A stretch of 64,000 nucleotides of DNA from Sphingomonas alba (GCF_023516555.1 NZ_JAMGBD010000001.1:496001-560000); one strand, 5' to 3'. Counted from the stretch's first letter, positions 1-10,028 are shown. Made by a program: numbers and translations. The notes: generated by a model from the letters alone, not told the origin.

Positions 1-725
1 CATCGATGAGCGAACCGGCGGTCATGATCAATGTCGCCAACCGGCTCATCCGCAGCAACGATCGCTCGAACATTGAGCGGCTCGAGCTGGTCCTTCGACT
101 GTTGGAACGTCCACTAGCCGCCGGCGAAAGCGTCGTTGCCAAGCAATCGAATTTCGCCAATCGGGTGGCCGACCCTGCTCTTCGTTTGCGGAAAGAGAGC
201 CGGGCAGTGCTGCTTTACTCTGATCTCGAAACCTATCTGATTTCCAGCCTTAAACGAGGCATGTGGGGCAGAATCCTCGGTCGCAAATGGTTCAACTACT
301 TAAGGAGTTGGAGCCCGCTTCAGCTTGGCTTCGACGCCAACGAAATTCTCGAGCTCACCGACATGCAAGCCGCGTCGCTCGCCTGGTTGATGCAAATCCA
401 CCACTTCGGCGAGCTGGCCAAAGCCTTCGGATCGCGCGTCATGCTGCTTGAATCCGGCGATATGTTCGCTGCTCCAGCGGATGCCCTGCACCGGGTAACG
501 ACGCTGTTTGGACTTGCGCAGACCGAGAAAGACGCGGCCGACATCGCTGCCGGCCCGATTTTCGCAAAGCACAGCAAGTTCATGGATCGTGACTACAGCG
601 TCGAAGAGCGCAAGCGGGAGACCGAAGCCGTTGGGAATGCAAATGCTGAAGAAATCTCGATGGTCGTGAAATGGCTCTCATCCTTCGCCGACCACCACGG
701 GGTCTCCCTCCGGCCGGCCGCGTAG
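1..725 (+). CDS. P-loop sulfotransferase-like protein, 5' end outside window
   Basis: The frame is open to the first base of the window. The complete copy that follows shows that about 100 N-terminal residues, including the P-loop, lie upstream, so the Met at position 6 is internal. The visible part has the same blocks as its neighbour: Glu-rich helices, a stretch reading FAKHSKF-DRDY and a C-terminal segment EEISMVVKWL. A 33-bp segment (645-677) is identical to 1677-1709, which fits a tandem duplication. The fold is inferred from the paralogue's P-loop; substrate and role are unknown. Confidence 0.75.
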   Translation, partial: SMSEPAVMINVANRLIRSNDRSNIERLELVLRLLERPLAAGESVVAKQSNFANRVADPALRLRKESRAVLLYSDLETYLISSLKRGMWGRILGRKWFNYLRSWSPLQLGFDANEILELTDMQAASLAWLMQIHHFGELAKAFGSRVMLLESGDMFAAPADALHRVTTLFGLAQTEKDAADIAAGPIFAKHSKFMDRDYSVEERKRETEAVGNANAEEISMVVKWLSSFADHHGVSLRPAA

Positions 726-737
726 TGAGGAGTTGGT

Positions 738-1751
738 ATGAGTGATCCCTCGAGAGGCGAAGTGGTCGGCGACCCTGAGTGGCTCCCGCACGCGTTCGAT
801 GCTGATGGTAAGACCTTGACCTTCGTGCAAGTGCCTCGCGACGCCCGCGCTGAGCTCATGTTTCTATTCGATGCCCATTTCGCAGGCCGATTCAAAAAGG
901 CCAGCTTCCCGACGATGGAATTGCTGACGGAAAGCCAATCCACAGTCCGGGCGCCAATGCATTTCATATTTCATACGTCATTCGCAGGATCGACGCTGCT
1001 GGCGAGAGCGCTCGAAATGCCAGGGATCGCGACGTCGATGAGCGAGCCGGCCATTTATGCCAATCTTGCCAACCGAGTGACCGATCGCAGTGAGAGGGCC
1101 GCTGCCAATCGACTCGAACTGGTCCTGCGCCTGATGGAACGCCCGTTTGTGCAGAATGAGTCGATCATCGTGAAGCAATCCAGCTTCGCCAACGGGCTGG
1201 CGGAGCAGATTCTTCGGGCACGCACCGAGAGCTGCGCCGTCCTCCTATATTCCGACCTCCAGACTTACCTCCTGTCCTTGCTTAAGCGGGGCCTGAAGGG
1301 CAGGATCTGGGGCCGCAAGCTGTTCACGACGGTCAGGAGCTGGAGCGGGCTGAGGCTCGATCTTCCGGAAGGCGAGCTTTTTGAACTGACAGACATGCAA
1401 GTGTCGGCCTTGGCCTGGCTGTTACAGATTCATCACTTCGGCGAGCTGAAGAGAGCTTTCGGCCCCCGCGTCATGCCACTTGATTCGGACGACTTCTTCT
1501 CGGATTCCGCCACGACGCTGCACAGAGTGAGCGCTTTATTCGGCTTAGGGTTGAATCAAGAACGTGCGATCGAAATCGCGGCCGGGCCAGTTTTCGCCAA
1601 GCACAGCAAATTCACCGATCGCGATTACGACGTTGAGGCGCGTCGCCGAGATTCAGAAGCAGCGGAAAATGCGAACGCTGAAGAAATCTCGATGGTCGTG
1701 AAATGGCTCGCCACATTCGCTGCGCATCTTGGAGTCAATCTTCGACCCTAA
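738..1751 (+). CDS. P-loop sulfotransferase-like protein (complete tandem paralogue)
   Basis: This 337-residue protein starts at an ATG preceded by GAGGAG five bases upstream. Residues 79-88 read HTSFAGSTLL, which resembles the 5' phosphosulfate-binding loop of PAPS-dependent sulfotransferases, where a Ser/Thr-rich loop replaces the GKS of kinases. A conserved basic stretch (FAKHSKFTDRDY) follows near residue 290. No signal peptide or membrane segment is visible, so it is probably cytosolic. It lies 12 bases after its truncated paralogue, in one likely operon. The sulfotransferase fold is an inference from one motif; a nucleotide-dependent kinase or a non-enzymatic role is possible. Confidence 0.7.
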   Translation: MSDPSRGEVVGDPEWLPHAFDADGKTLTFVQVPRDARAELMFLFDAHFAGRFKKASFPTMELLTESQSTVRAPMHFIFHTSFAGSTLLARALEMPGIATSMSEPAIYANLANRVTDRSERAAANRLELVLRLMERPFVQNESIIVKQSSFANGLAEQILRARTESCAVLLYSDLQTYLLSLLKRGLKGRIWGRKLFTTVRSWSGLRLDLPEGELFELTDMQVSALAWLLQIHHFGELKRAFGPRVMPLDSDDFFSDSATTLHRVSALFGLGLNQERAIEIAAGPVFAKHSKFTDRDYDVEARRRDSEAAENANAEEISMVVKWLATFAAHLGVNLRP

Positions 1752-1779
1752 GCCCAGTTCGCTTATGGGGCCCAGCGTT

Positions 1780-2652
1780 TTAGAGCAGGCCGGCGTGCGC
1801 CAAGGCCGCATCGACCGCAGCCTTCGACGCTTGCGATGGCTCGGTCATCGGCGCTCGAAGATCGGCGGGAAAGTCATTCTTCACGCGTGAGACGGCATAT
1901 TTGACCGGTCCCGGCGAGGCGTCGCTGAACAAGGCCGCATGGAGCGGGAACAGGCGGTCCTGAAGCTCCAGCGCCTCGTCCCACCGGCCCTCGCGCGTTG
2001 CTTCCTGGAACTGCGAGCAGAGCTTCGGCGCGACATTCGCGGTCACCGAGATGCAGCCCCGGCCGCCCATGGCGTTGAAGCCCAATGCCATATCGTCGTT
2101 GCCGGAAAGCTGGATGAACTCGTGGCCACAGGCCTCACGCTGGGCGGAAACGCGGGCAAGGTTGCCGGTCGCGTCCTTGACGCCGATGACGTTCGGGAGG
2201 CGCGACAGCTTCGCCATCGTATCGACCGCAATGTCGGTGATCGTCCGCGCCGGGACGTTGTATAGGATGACCGGAATATCGAGGTCGGCAACCGCCGAAA
2301 GGTGCAGGTAAATGCCGTCCTGGTTCGGCCGGTTGTAATAAGGCGGCACGTGCAGAGCAGCGTCGGCGCCGCTGTCCTTGGCGATTTTGGTGAGTTCGAT
2401 CGCGTGGGCAGTGTTGTTGGAGCCGCAGCCGGCGATGACCGGAACCCTGCCCCGCGCTACCTCGACCGCGATTTCGACCACGCGGCGATGTTCGTCGGTC
2501 GACAGGGTCGCAGCTTCGCCAGTCGTGCCGCAGGGAACCAGGGCATTGCTGCCCTGATCGATCTGCCACTCGACGAACTCGCGGAATGTGTCTTCGGCGA
2601 CACGGCCGCCCTGAAATGGCGTAACAAGTGCCGGTATCGACCCGAAAAACAT
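1780..2652 (-). CDS. dapA: 4-hydroxy-tetrahydrodipicolinate synthase
   Basis: DapA condenses pyruvate with aspartate semialdehyde, the first committed step of the diaminopimelate/lysine pathway, in the cytosol. All catalytic residues are visible in this 290-residue protein: the Thr pair in CGTTGE (residues 43-44), Tyr106 (PPYYNRP), Tyr131 (LYNVPAR) and the Schiff-base Lys159 (GVKDATG). Length is normal for the family. It is transcribed convergently to the paralogue pair and divergently from slt, with about 80 bases between dapA and slt for both promoters. dapE of the same pathway is also in the window, far away at 60307. Confidence 0.96.
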   Translation of the reverse strand: MFFGSIPALVTPFQGGRVAEDTFREFVEWQIDQGSNALVPCGTTGEAATLSTDEHRRVVEIAVEVARGRVPVIAGCGSNNTAHAIELTKIAKDSGADAALHVPPYYNRPNQDGIYLHLSAVADLDIPVILYNVPARTITDIAVDTMAKLSRLPNVIGVKDATGNLARVSAQREACGHEFIQLSGNDDMALGFNAMGGRGCISVTANVAPKLCSQFQEATREGRWDEALELQDRLFPLHAALFSDASPGPVKYAVSRVKNDFPADLRAPMTEPSQASKAAVDAALAHAGLL

Positions 2653-2733
2653 GAACTTTTTCCCTTCTCGCGACTCTGGGGAAAGAGTTAGAATTAACCC
2701 TGTTCACCCGCTGATAAGGACCGATGCCGCACG

Positions 2734-4719
2734 ATGTCCAGCATGAGCAAAATCGCCTTCGTGATTCCGCTGGCTATCGGTTCGGCCGCCATTGGCCAGC
2801 TTGCCCAGACCAGCACGCAGGCCCCGGTCGCGACAGCGGCCGCCACCAATGCGGCTTATGACATCAACTATTCGCTGGCCGACTGGCGGCGCCTGCGGGC
2901 CGCGGAAGGCTATCGCTTCGCCGACTATGCGCGTTTCCTGATCGCCAACCCCGGTTGGCCGGAAGAAACCAAGATGCGCCGCTGGGCCGAAAAATCGATG
3001 GTCGCGGGCGAAAATCCGGTGACCGTCGTCAGCTTCTTCCGGACCGAGGCGCCCAGGACCGGCAACGGCTGGGCCCGGCTGGCCGAATCCTACGCCGCTA
3101 CCGGCAAGCCTACGGAAGCAGCGGCTGCGGCCCGCGACGCCTGGGCCTCAGACGACCTTTCGCTCGACGACCAAAACCGCATCGGCGGCCGTTTCTGGTC
3201 GAGCCTGTCGGCCGCGGACCATGACCGGCGTGTCGATGCCTTGCTGTTCGCCAAGAAACCGGCGGATGCACAAATGGCGCTCGGTTATGCCTCCCCGTCG
3301 CGGCGCGCGGCCTTTGCGGCGCGGATCGCCATGCAGACCAGCGCGCCCGATGCCGACGCCCAATATCGCGCCGTGGAATCCCAGGTCGCAAGCGATGCCG
3401 GCCTGCTGATGGACCGCCTTCGGTTCCTCAAGGATACCTACAACAACATCGCCGGCGCTCGCGCCCTCGCCGCCCGGCCGCACAATTTCACCTACCGGCC
3501 GGCGGACGTCGAGCGCTTCTACGACATGCTGCTGACGCTTGGCCGCGACGCTTGGAACAATCGCAATTATGCCCAGGCTTATGACATTGCCCGCCAGACT
3601 GACGATTCATTGCCGTCCGGCACCGATGTCGCCATGCAATCCTATGGAATTCGCGACGATTATACGTCGTTGACGTGGATGGCCGGCGAGGCCGCCATGT
3701 CCGGCCTGAATCGCTACGCCAATGCCGCCGAGCAGTTCCGCAAATATGGCAATGGCGGCCGTTCGCTGCAGGTCACCAGCAAGGGCATGTATTGGGCCGG
3801 CCGAGCCCTGCTCTACGCCGGCCGCGGTTCCGAGGCCCAGGCCGACTTCATCGAGGCCGCGAAATATCCGGAGCTGTTCTACGGTCAATTGTCGCTCGAG
3901 CGGCTCGGCCGTCCGGTCCCGGCGCCTGCTAGCTTGCCGACGATGCTGGCGACCGACGCCCAGCGCCAGGCTTTCCAGCAGAAGCGCCTCGTCCGCGCGA
4001 CGCGGCTGCTCGGCCAGCAAGGCCGCCGGGACGAGCAGAGCCTGTTCGTCCGAGCCCTCGCCGAGAGCCTCGACACCGAGGCCGACCGAGTGCTCGCCGT
4101 CGAGTTCGGCAGGCAGATCGGCCGGCAAGACCTGGCCGTCTGGACGGCGCGGTCATCGCGTAACAACGGCGAGGCCTTTTACGTCCGCGACGCCTTCCCA
4201 ACCCATTATTCGCAAGTCCCGGGCGGGCGCATGTGGTCGATGACGCACGGCATCACCCGCCAGGAAAGCTCGTTCGACCGCGGCGCGATCAGCTTCGCCG
4301 GTGCCCGCGGCATGATGCAGCTGATGCCGGGCACGGCGCGCGAGCAGGCCGGCAAGATGGGCATGGGCTATGACCTTGGCCGGCTGACGAGCGACCCGGC
4401 TTACAACGTCATGCTGGGGTCGGCTTATTATCGCCGCCTGCTCGACATCTGGGGCGGCAACAACGTCCTGGCAGTGGCAAGTTACAATGCCGGGGCCGGC
4501 AACGTCCGCAAATGGGTTGCCGCTTATGGCGACCCCCGCCAAGCGAATGTCGACGTCGTCCGCTGGATCGAGCGCATTCCGTTCATGGAGACGCGCGGCT
4601 ATGTGCAGCGCGTGCTGGAAAATAGCGTCGTCTATGACCGCCTGAACCCGCAGACCGCCTCAACCTCGTCAGGCTCTGTCCATTTGTCGTCCTTCCTTGG
4701 AAAGTCGCGTCCGGGCTAA
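2734..4719 (+). CDS. slt: Soluble lytic murein transglycosylase
   Basis: This 661-residue periplasmic enzyme cleaves peptidoglycan glycan strands and leaves 1,6-anhydro ends. A hydrophobic N-terminal segment (residues 5-25) looks like a signal peptide. Most of the protein is alpha-helical TPR-like repeat, as in the Slt70 U-domain. The catalytic domain is at the C-terminus: TRQESSFD with catalytic Glu511, then GARGMMQLMPGTA, then SYNAGAGNVRKW. The ATG at 2734 was chosen because a purine-rich TAAGGA precedes it; an in-frame ATG lies shortly after. greB follows after a nine-base gap. Confidence 0.93.
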   Translation: MSSMSKIAFVIPLAIGSAAIGQLAQTSTQAPVATAAATNAAYDINYSLADWRRLRAAEGYRFADYARFLIANPGWPEETKMRRWAEKSMVAGENPVTVVSFFRTEAPRTGNGWARLAESYAATGKPTEAAAAARDAWASDDLSLDDQNRIGGRFWSSLSAADHDRRVDALLFAKKPADAQMALGYASPSRRAAFAARIAMQTSAPDADAQYRAVESQVASDAGLLMDRLRFLKDTYNNIAGARALAARPHNFTYRPADVERFYDMLLTLGRDAWNNRNYAQAYDIARQTDDSLPSGTDVAMQSYGIRDDYTSLTWMAGEAAMSGLNRYANAAEQFRKYGNGGRSLQVTSKGMYWAGRALLYAGRGSEAQADFIEAAKYPELFYGQLSLERLGRPVPAPASLPTMLATDAQRQAFQQKRLVRATRLLGQQGRRDEQSLFVRALAESLDTEADRVLAVEFGRQIGRQDLAVWTARSSRNNGEAFYVRDAFPTHYSQVPGGRMWSMTHGITRQESSFDRGAISFAGARGMMQLMPGTAREQAGKMGMGYDLGRLTSDPAYNVMLGSAYYRRLLDIWGGNNVLAVASYNAGAGNVRKWVAAYGDPRQANVDVVRWIERIPFMETRGYVQRVLENSVVYDRLNPQTASTSSGSVHLSSFLGKSRPG

Positions 4720-4728
4720 GCATTGCTG

Positions 4729-5202
4729 ATGAAAGAGCGGTTCATCACGCCTGCCGGATTCGCGCGGATCAGGGCCGAATATGAGCAGCTATTCGGGGAG
4801 GAACGCCCGAAGCTGGTCGAGACGATCGCCTGGGCGGCGGCCAATGGCGATCGGTCGGAGAATGGCGATTACATCTACGGCCGCAAGCGCCTGCGGGAGA
4901 TCGATCGCCGGCTCGGCTATCTCGCCAAGGTGATGAAGGAAGCGAAGCAGGTCGATCCGGCCAGCCAACCAACCCGCGACCAGGTGCGGTTCGGGGCGAC
5001 GGTGGAACTGGCCGACGAGGACGACCTGCGCCGGGTGCTGACGCTCGTCGGCGATGACGAGGCTGACGCGTCGAATGGATTGATCGGCTGGAGCGCGCCG
5101 ATCGCCCGGGCCTTGCTGGGCGCGAAGGTCGGCGATGAGAGGATTGTCCGCTTGCCGGCTGGCGACAAGAGCTACGAAATTATCGAAATCCGCTATCCTT
5201 AG
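4729..5202 (+). CDS. greB: Transcription elongation factor GreB-type
   Basis: Gre factors enter the secondary channel of RNA polymerase and stimulate cleavage of backtracked transcripts. The N-terminal coiled coil carries the acidic tip in NGDRSENGDY, followed by IYGRKRLREIDRR, which is typical of GreB rather than GreA. The C-terminal FKBP-like domain follows (about residues 80-157). I chose the ATG at 4729 over a TTG six bases upstream because the protein then begins MKERFITPAG. It sits nine bases after slt and overlaps the 3' end of the convergent PPK2-like gene by four bases. Confidence 0.9.
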   Translation: MKERFITPAGFARIRAEYEQLFGEERPKLVETIAWAAANGDRSENGDYIYGRKRLREIDRRLGYLAKVMKEAKQVDPASQPTRDQVRFGATVELADEDDLRRVLTLVGDDEADASNGLIGWSAPIARALLGAKVGDERIVRLPAGDKSYEIIEIRYP

Positions 5203-6026
5203 GCCGGCGTTACCTTCGCCGGCTTAGAGAAGTGGATGGCCGGCTGCACGCGTTCGGGCGGTTCCTTGGGGATGGCGGCCTCCAGTGCGTCGGCGATGAC
5301 GGTCAGTGCCGAAATCCGCGCCGCCGGTTCGTCATTGGCATCGATGCCCGTCCACGGCGCCCAGCGCGTGTCGTTCTGCTTGAACATCTGCGCCAGAGCC
5401 TGGCGATAGGCTTCGCGGCCGTCGACCGTCCTTAATTCGACCGGGCCGAGCAAATGATGCCGCCACGGGTCCGAAGCCCGGGCGGCAATCCGCTCGTCGA
5501 GGATCCGGTCGGTGGCGTGGAAGTAGAGCTTGACCAGCAAGGTGCCGTAATCGCGCTGTTGCGCCTCGAACTCGTTGATCTCGTCGAAGCCGCGCTTCCA
5601 TTCCTTCTCGCTGACCAGGCCCATGACATGGTCCTCCAGCACGCGGCGGTACCAGCTGTGGAGGAAGATGGCGGTGTGGCCGGCAGCCGGCAGGCAGTTC
5701 CAGAAACGCGCCAGCCAATGGCCCTCGTTCGAGTGGCGGCGATCGGGCGTGATGTTGTGGACGTTGTAATGGACTGGATCGAATGCCGCACCGAGCGCCT
5801 TCAGCACGGCCTTCTTGCCGGCGCCTTCCGGACCTTCCAGGACGATGACGGCGCGGCGGCGGTGGACGATCTGTGCGACCTGCGCGCGCGACAGCCGTTC
5901 CTGCAGCGCGGCGAGCGCTGAGGCATAGTCACCGGCGAACGGAGCCCCCCGCTCAATGTCGGCCAGATTGATCGGCACGAGTGACGGCTTAACGCAACAG
6001 GAATCCACCCGCAACGGAGTTAACAT
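5199..6026 (-). CDS. Polyphosphate kinase 2 family protein (divergent)
   Basis: This 275-residue protein resembles PPK2 enzymes, which transfer phosphate between polyphosphate and nucleotides. Visible marks are a Walker A loop (GPEGAGKK), a lid-like region with LARFWNCLPAAGHTAIF, the family block SWYRRVLED (compare SWYNR) and RTVDGREAYRQA near the C-terminus. The Walker A ends GKK rather than the usual GKG, and the N-terminus is short, so the donor and acceptor cannot be predicted. It is monocistronic, convergent with greB and followed upstream by the aspS terminus. Confidence 0.8.
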   Translation of the reverse strand: MLTPLRVDSCCVKPSLVPINLADIERGAPFAGDYASALAALQERLSRAQVAQIVHRRRAVIVLEGPEGAGKKAVLKALGAAFDPVHYNVHNITPDRRHSNEGHWLARFWNCLPAAGHTAIFLHSWYRRVLEDHVMGLVSEKEWKRGFDEINEFEAQQRDYGTLLVKLYFHATDRILDERIAARASDPWRHHLLGPVELRTVDGREAYRQALAQMFKQNDTRWAPWTGIDANDEPAARISALTVIADALEAAIPKEPPERVQPAIHFSKPAKVTPA

Positions 6027-6069
6027 TGATTAACGGATACTTGCGGCCCGGTGCATCGAACCGGGACAG

Positions 6070-7860
6070 TTACGAATAAAGCTCCGCGCCCTCGCCCGTC
6101 ACCTTGATGTTGAGCTCGCGCAGCTGCTTCGGATCGACGACCGCCGGGGCGTTCATCATCAAATCCTCGGCCTTCTGGTTCATCGGGAAGAGAATGACTT
6201 CGCGAATGTTCGGCTCGTCCGCCAGCAGCATGACGATGCGGTCGACGCCCGGCGCCGACCCACCGTGCGGCGGCGCGCCGAACTTGAAGGCATTGATCAT
6301 GCCGGCGAAGTTCGTGTCGACTTCTTCCTTGGTGTAGCCGGCAATCTCGAACGCCTTGTACATGATATCCGGCCGGTGGTTCCGGATCGCGCCCGAGCTG
6401 AGCTCCACGCCGTTGCAGACGATGTCATATTGCCAGGCAAGGATGTCGAGCGGGTCCTTGGTCTCCAGCGCTTCCAGCTCGCCCTGCGGCATCGAGAAGG
6501 GGTTGTGAGAGAAGTCGATCTTCTTCTGCTCGTCATTATATTCGAACATCGGGAAATCGACGATCCAGCAGAAATCAAAGCGATTCTGGTCGATGAGGCC
6601 CAGGTCCTCGCCGACGCGGGTGCGGGCGAGGCCGGCGAGCTTGGCAGCCTGCTCTTCATTGCCCGCGGCGAAGAAAATGCCGTCGTCAGGGCCGAGGCCA
6701 AGCTCATTCGCGAGCTTGTCCATGCCTTCGGTGCCGTGGTTTTTGGCGATGGGGCCGCCCCACTCACCGCTTTTGCGGGTGGCGTAGCCAAGGCCGGCAT
6801 AGCCTTCGCCGCGCGCCCACTCGTTCATGTCGTCGAAGAACTTGCGGCTCTTTTCGGCGGTGCCCGGCGCAGGAATGGCGCGGACGACATTGCCCTTTTC
6901 GACGAGGCCGGCGAACAGGCCGAAGCCCGAACCGCGAAAATGCTCGCCGACGTCGGAGATGAGGATCGGGTTGCGGAGGTCCGGCTTGTCGCTGCCGTAT
7001 TTCAGCATCGCCTCGCGGTAGGGAATGCGCGGGAACGAGCCGGCCGGAGTCACCGTTTTGCCGTTGGCGAATTCTTCGAACAGGCCGGCGAGCACCGGCT
7101 CGATGGCGTTGAAGACGTCGTCCTGGGTGACGTAGCTCATCTCGAAATCGAGCTGGTAGAATTCGCCTGGGCTGCGGTCGGCGCGGGCGTCCTCGTCACG
7201 GAAGCAGGGCGCGATCTGGAAATAGCGGTCGAAGCCGGCGACCATGATCAGCTGCTTGAACATCTGCGGCGCCTGCGGGAGCGCGTAGAACTTCCCCGGA
7301 TGGACGCGGCTGGGGACGAGATAGTCGCGGGCGCCTTCCGGCGAACTGGCCGTCAGGATCGGCGTCTGGAACTCGGTGAAGCCCTGGTCGATCATTCGGC
7401 GCCGGATCGAGGCGATGACCGCGGCGCGCAGCATGATGTTGGCGTGAACCTGCTCGCGGCGGAGGTCGAGATAGCGGTAGCGGAGGCGGATTTCCTCCGG
7501 ATACTCGGCCTCGCCGGCGACTGGCATCGGCAGCTCGGTCGCGTACGACTGCACCGTCACTTCGCGGGCGACGACCTCGATCTCGCCGGTGGCGAGCTTG
7601 GCATTGGTGACTTCTGCGCCGCGAGCGACAACGTCGCCTGTGACGGTCACGACCGATTCCAGCTTCAGGCTGTCGAGCAGCTTCATCGCATCGCTGCCGG
7701 CGACTCCGACGATTTGCGTCAGGCCGTAATGGTCGCGGAGGTCGATGAAGAGCACGCCGCCATGGTCGCGCTTGCGGTGAATCCAGCCCGACAGGCGAAC
7801 AGTCGAACCAACGTCGGCGGCGCGGAGCTGTCCGCAGTTATGCGTGCGATAGGGGTGCAT
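6070..7860 (-). CDS. aspS: Aspartyl-tRNA synthetase
   Basis: AspS charges tRNA with aspartate. The 596-residue length fits the bacterial form with an inserted GAD domain. An N-terminal OB fold ([21 protein letters not shown]) recognises the anticodon. The class II catalytic core has YLVPSR and [11 protein letters not shown], an [10 protein letters not shown] motif 2, and a motif 3 reading [10 protein letters not shown] near the C-terminus. The start [10 protein letters not shown] at 7860 follows an AAGAGAAAG ribosome-binding site; the longer frame would run into the rnd promoter region. It is divergent from rnd. Whether it also charges tRNA-Asn is not decidable here. Confidence 0.96.
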   Translation of the reverse strand: MHPYRTHNCGQLRAADVGSTVRLSGWIHRKRDHGGVLFIDLRDHYGLTQIVGVAGSDAMKLLDSLKLESVVTVTGDVVARGAEVTNAKLATGEIEVVAREVTVQSYATELPMPVAGEAEYPEEIRLRYRYLDLRREQVHANIMLRAAVIASIRRRMIDQGFTEFQTPILTASSPEGARDYLVPSRVHPGKFYALPQAPQMFKQLIMVAGFDRYFQIAPCFRDEDARADRSPGEFYQLDFEMSYVTQDDVFNAIEPVLAGLFEEFANGKTVTPAGSFPRIPYREAMLKYGSDKPDLRNPILISDVGEHFRGSGFGLFAGLVEKGNVVRAIPAPGTAEKSRKFFDDMNEWARGEGYAGLGYATRKSGEWGGPIAKNHGTEGMDKLANELGLGPDDGIFFAAGNEEQAAKLAGLARTRVGEDLGLIDQNRFDFCWIVDFPMFEYNDEQKKIDFSHNPFSMPQGELEALETKDPLDILAWQYDIVCNGVELSSGAIRNHRPDIMYKAFEIAGYTKEEVDTNFAGMINAFKFGAPPHGGSAPGVDRIVMLLADEPNIREVILFPMNQKAEDLMMNAPAVVDPKQLRELNIKVTGEGAELYS

Positions 7861-7943
7861 AGTCTTTCTCTTGGAGATTGCGGGGCGCTTTCCCGTCCCC
7901 TCCCCTTTTGTCAACCCGCCGCCCTCGCTATGGGCCGTGCAGC

Positions 7944-9128
7944 ATGAAGATTCTCCCGTTGATTAGCGACAGCGCGACACTGGCCGCGCTGGTCGAAAGA
8001 TTGTCCGCCGCTCCCTTCGTCGCCGTCGATACGGAGTTCATGCGCGAGAACAGCTACTGGCCCGAGCTTTGCCTGCTGCAGATCGCCTCGCCGGACGAGG
8101 CCGCGGCCATCGACCCCAAGGCCGAAGGGCTGGACATGAAGCCGCTTCTCGACCTTCTGGTCGAGAATGATGAGGTCCTGAAAGTCTTCCACGCCGGCGG
8201 GCAGGACCTCGAAATCGTCTACAACCTGACCGGCAAGACGCCCGCTCCCTTGTTCGACACGCAGATTGCGGCGATGGCGCTCGGCTATGGCGAGCAGGTT
8301 GGATATTCGAACCTCATCGAATCCATGCTTGGCCACGTCCTCGACAAAGGTGCGCGCTTCACGGACTGGAGCCGTAGGCCGCTCGAAAAGAGGCAGATCG
8401 ATTACGCGATCGCCGACGTCACCCACCTTGCGACAATCTTCCCGAAGATGGTTGAGAAGTTGAAGAAGAACGGGCGCGGCGCGTGGCTGAATGAAGAGAT
8501 GGAGCGGCTTGCCGATCCGTCGAGCTTCGCTTTCGCGCCCGAAGATGCGTGGAAGCGGTTAAAAATCCCCGGCCGTAACCCGCAGTTACTCGGCCGCCTG
8601 AGGGCGCTCGCCGCGTGGCGGGAGAACGAGGCGCGGAACAAAAATTTGCCGCGCGGGCGAATCGCCAAGGACGACACGCTGCAGGAAATCGCCAGTCATC
8701 CGCCCAAGACGCAAGACGACCTGGGACGCGTGCGCGGCCTGTCGGCGGGTTGGCGGAGCAATGATATCGGCGGTCGGATGATGGCTGCGCTCGCCTCTGC
8801 GAAGCCGCTCGCGCCCGAAGACATGCCTGCGCGCGAGCCACGCCGCCCGGGTCTCACCAAAGACGCGGTACTGGTCAGCGACCTTTTGAAGCTGCTGCTG
8901 AAAATCCGCTCGAAAGAGAGCGGCGTTGCGCCGAAGCTCATCGCGCGCTCGGACGACCTGGAGGCGCTTGCCGCCGGAGTCCGTGACGGATTGATCATCC
9001 TCAATGGATGGCGGTTTGAAGAATTCGGGCGCGACGCCCTCGACCTCGTCGAAGGGCGCCTCGCATTCGCCATCGAGGAAGGAAAGCTCAAGATGACCAG
9101 GACCGTCAGGGAAAGCGTCGATGCGTAG
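7944..9128 (+). CDS. rnd: Ribonuclease D
   Basis: RNase D is a 3'-5' exoribonuclease of the DEDD family that trims tRNA and other stable RNA precursors. The three exonuclease motifs are visible: AVDTEF (Asp29, Glu31), [11 protein letters not shown] and YAIADVTHL. An HRDC domain follows at about residues 210-290. The 394-residue length is typical. The ATG at 7944 gives MKILPLISD; the longer frame would overlap the aspS promoter. Its stop overlaps the start of the following I78 gene by eight bases, suggesting translational coupling. Confidence 0.93.
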   Translation: MKILPLISDSATLAALVERLSAAPFVAVDTEFMRENSYWPELCLLQIASPDEAAAIDPKAEGLDMKPLLDLLVENDEVLKVFHAGGQDLEIVYNLTGKTPAPLFDTQIAAMALGYGEQVGYSNLIESMLGHVLDKGARFTDWSRRPLEKRQIDYAIADVTHLATIFPKMVEKLKKNGRGAWLNEEMERLADPSSFAFAPEDAWKRLKIPGRNPQLLGRLRALAAWRENEARNKNLPRGRIAKDDTLQEIASHPPKTQDDLGRVRGLSAGWRSNDIGGRMMAALASAKPLAPEDMPAREPRRPGLTKDAVLVSDLLKLLLKIRSKESGVAPKLIARSDDLEALAAGVRDGLIILNGWRFEEFGRDALDLVEGRLAFAIEEGKLKMTRTVRESVDA

Positions 9129-9411
9129 GCTGGCCTTGCTGGCTGCGCTTGCGCTCCCAGCTTGCGCCGCAGCAGCACCGGAAGCGCCGGTGCGTGGCGC
9201 AAGCGCTTACGAGTGCAAGGACGACGCTTTGGGGCAGTTTACCGGCCAGCCGGCGACCCAGCAGCTTGGCGCCGACATGCAGCGGGTTTCGGGTGCCCGC
9301 CGCCTGCAATGGGTCGGGCACGGAATGATGGTGACGATGGACTTCAGCCCTGAACGGCTGAGGGTGTTCCTGACCGCCGACAATCGCGTCGAACGGGCCA
9401 GCTGCGGCTAG
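9121..9411 (+). CDS. Peptidase inhibitor I78 family protein, exported
   Basis: This 96-residue protein has an N-terminal hydrophobic export signal ending LPAC, which may be a lipobox. A compact domain follows with the pattern of the I78 (potato-inhibitor-like) family: GQ near the start, SGARRLQWV, then MVTMDFSPERLRV and a C-terminal RASCG. Members are proposed periplasmic serine-protease inhibitors; inhibition here is inferred. It overlaps rnd by eight bases and meets the convergent hdaA gene with a four-base overlap. Confidence 0.75.
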   Translation: MRRLALLAALALPACAAAAPEAPVRGASAYECKDDALGQFTGQPATQQLGADMQRVSGARRLQWVGHGMMVTMDFSPERLRVFLTADNRVERASCG

Positions 9412-10028
9412 GCCGCGCGGTCGATCAAACCTGCTTCCATCAGCGCTCGCCGAACGGTCGGCAGCGTGACACGCGCATGTTCCGCGATCGCAAAGCGGTC
9501 GATAGCTTCGACGATGCGCTCCGCGTTCAGATAGTCGCGATGCACCCGGCCAGTGATGAAGCGCAAAGCCTCGCCGGGGATGTGCAGGCCCCGATCGGCG
9601 AAGAGCAGCTCGATGAGTGCCGCGAACAAGGCATCGTCCGGCTGGTGGATGCGCGCCACCGGTGTCACCGCCAGACGGGTCTTGAGGTCGGGCAGCTTGA
9701 CTGCCCAGCCTTCGCTGTCGTCGACGACGATGACGATGGGCTTGCCGGTCTCCTGCGCCTGATTCCATGCGTGGAACAGTGCTTCTTCCTCATGCCGCTC
9801 GGCATCGTCGAAAAGCCGGCCGCCGACTCGATCGACGAAGCCGCGCGCCAGTAGCGACCGTCCCGAGCGGCGCGGGCCGGTGAGCACCGTCGCCTTGACC
9901 GGCCACATGCTCCAGTGCCGGAAATGCTCAAAGGCATCGCGATTGGCGTCGGAGAGGATGAAGCGCCGTTCGTCGCCCGACTGGGGGAAATCCAGCGGAA
10001 GAGCGATCTGGTCGGCGCCGGGCTTCAT
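9408..10028 (-). CDS. hdaA: DnaA-related regulator HdaA
   Basis: HdaA-type proteins promote hydrolysis of DnaA-bound ATP together with the beta clamp and so limit re-initiation of replication. The N-terminus has QIALPLDF, a QxxLPL-type clamp-binding motif, then a DnaA-like AAA+ domain and a helical C-terminus, 206 residues in all. The Walker A position reads GPRRSGRS, with Arg where Lys is usual. The gene overlaps the upstream DUF2066 gene by ATGA, the order found next to purM in other alphaproteobacteria. Identification rests on the clamp motif, size and context. Confidence 0.82.
   Translation of the reverse strand: MKPGADQIALPLDFPQSGDERRFILSDANRDAFEHFRHWSMWPVKATVLTGPRRSGRSLLARGFVDRVGGRLFDDAERHEEEALFHAWNQAQETGKPIVIVVDDSEGWAVKLPDLKTRLAVTPVARIHQPDDALFAALIELLFADRGLHIPGEALRFITGRVHRDYLNAERIVEAIDRFAIAEHARVTLPTVRRALMEAGLIDRAA

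Noticed and set aside
6265-7947. Long open frame (560 codons) opposite aspS
   Set aside because: It is antisense to a clear aspS and has biased composition typical of a GC-rich shadow frame; no family motif is visible.
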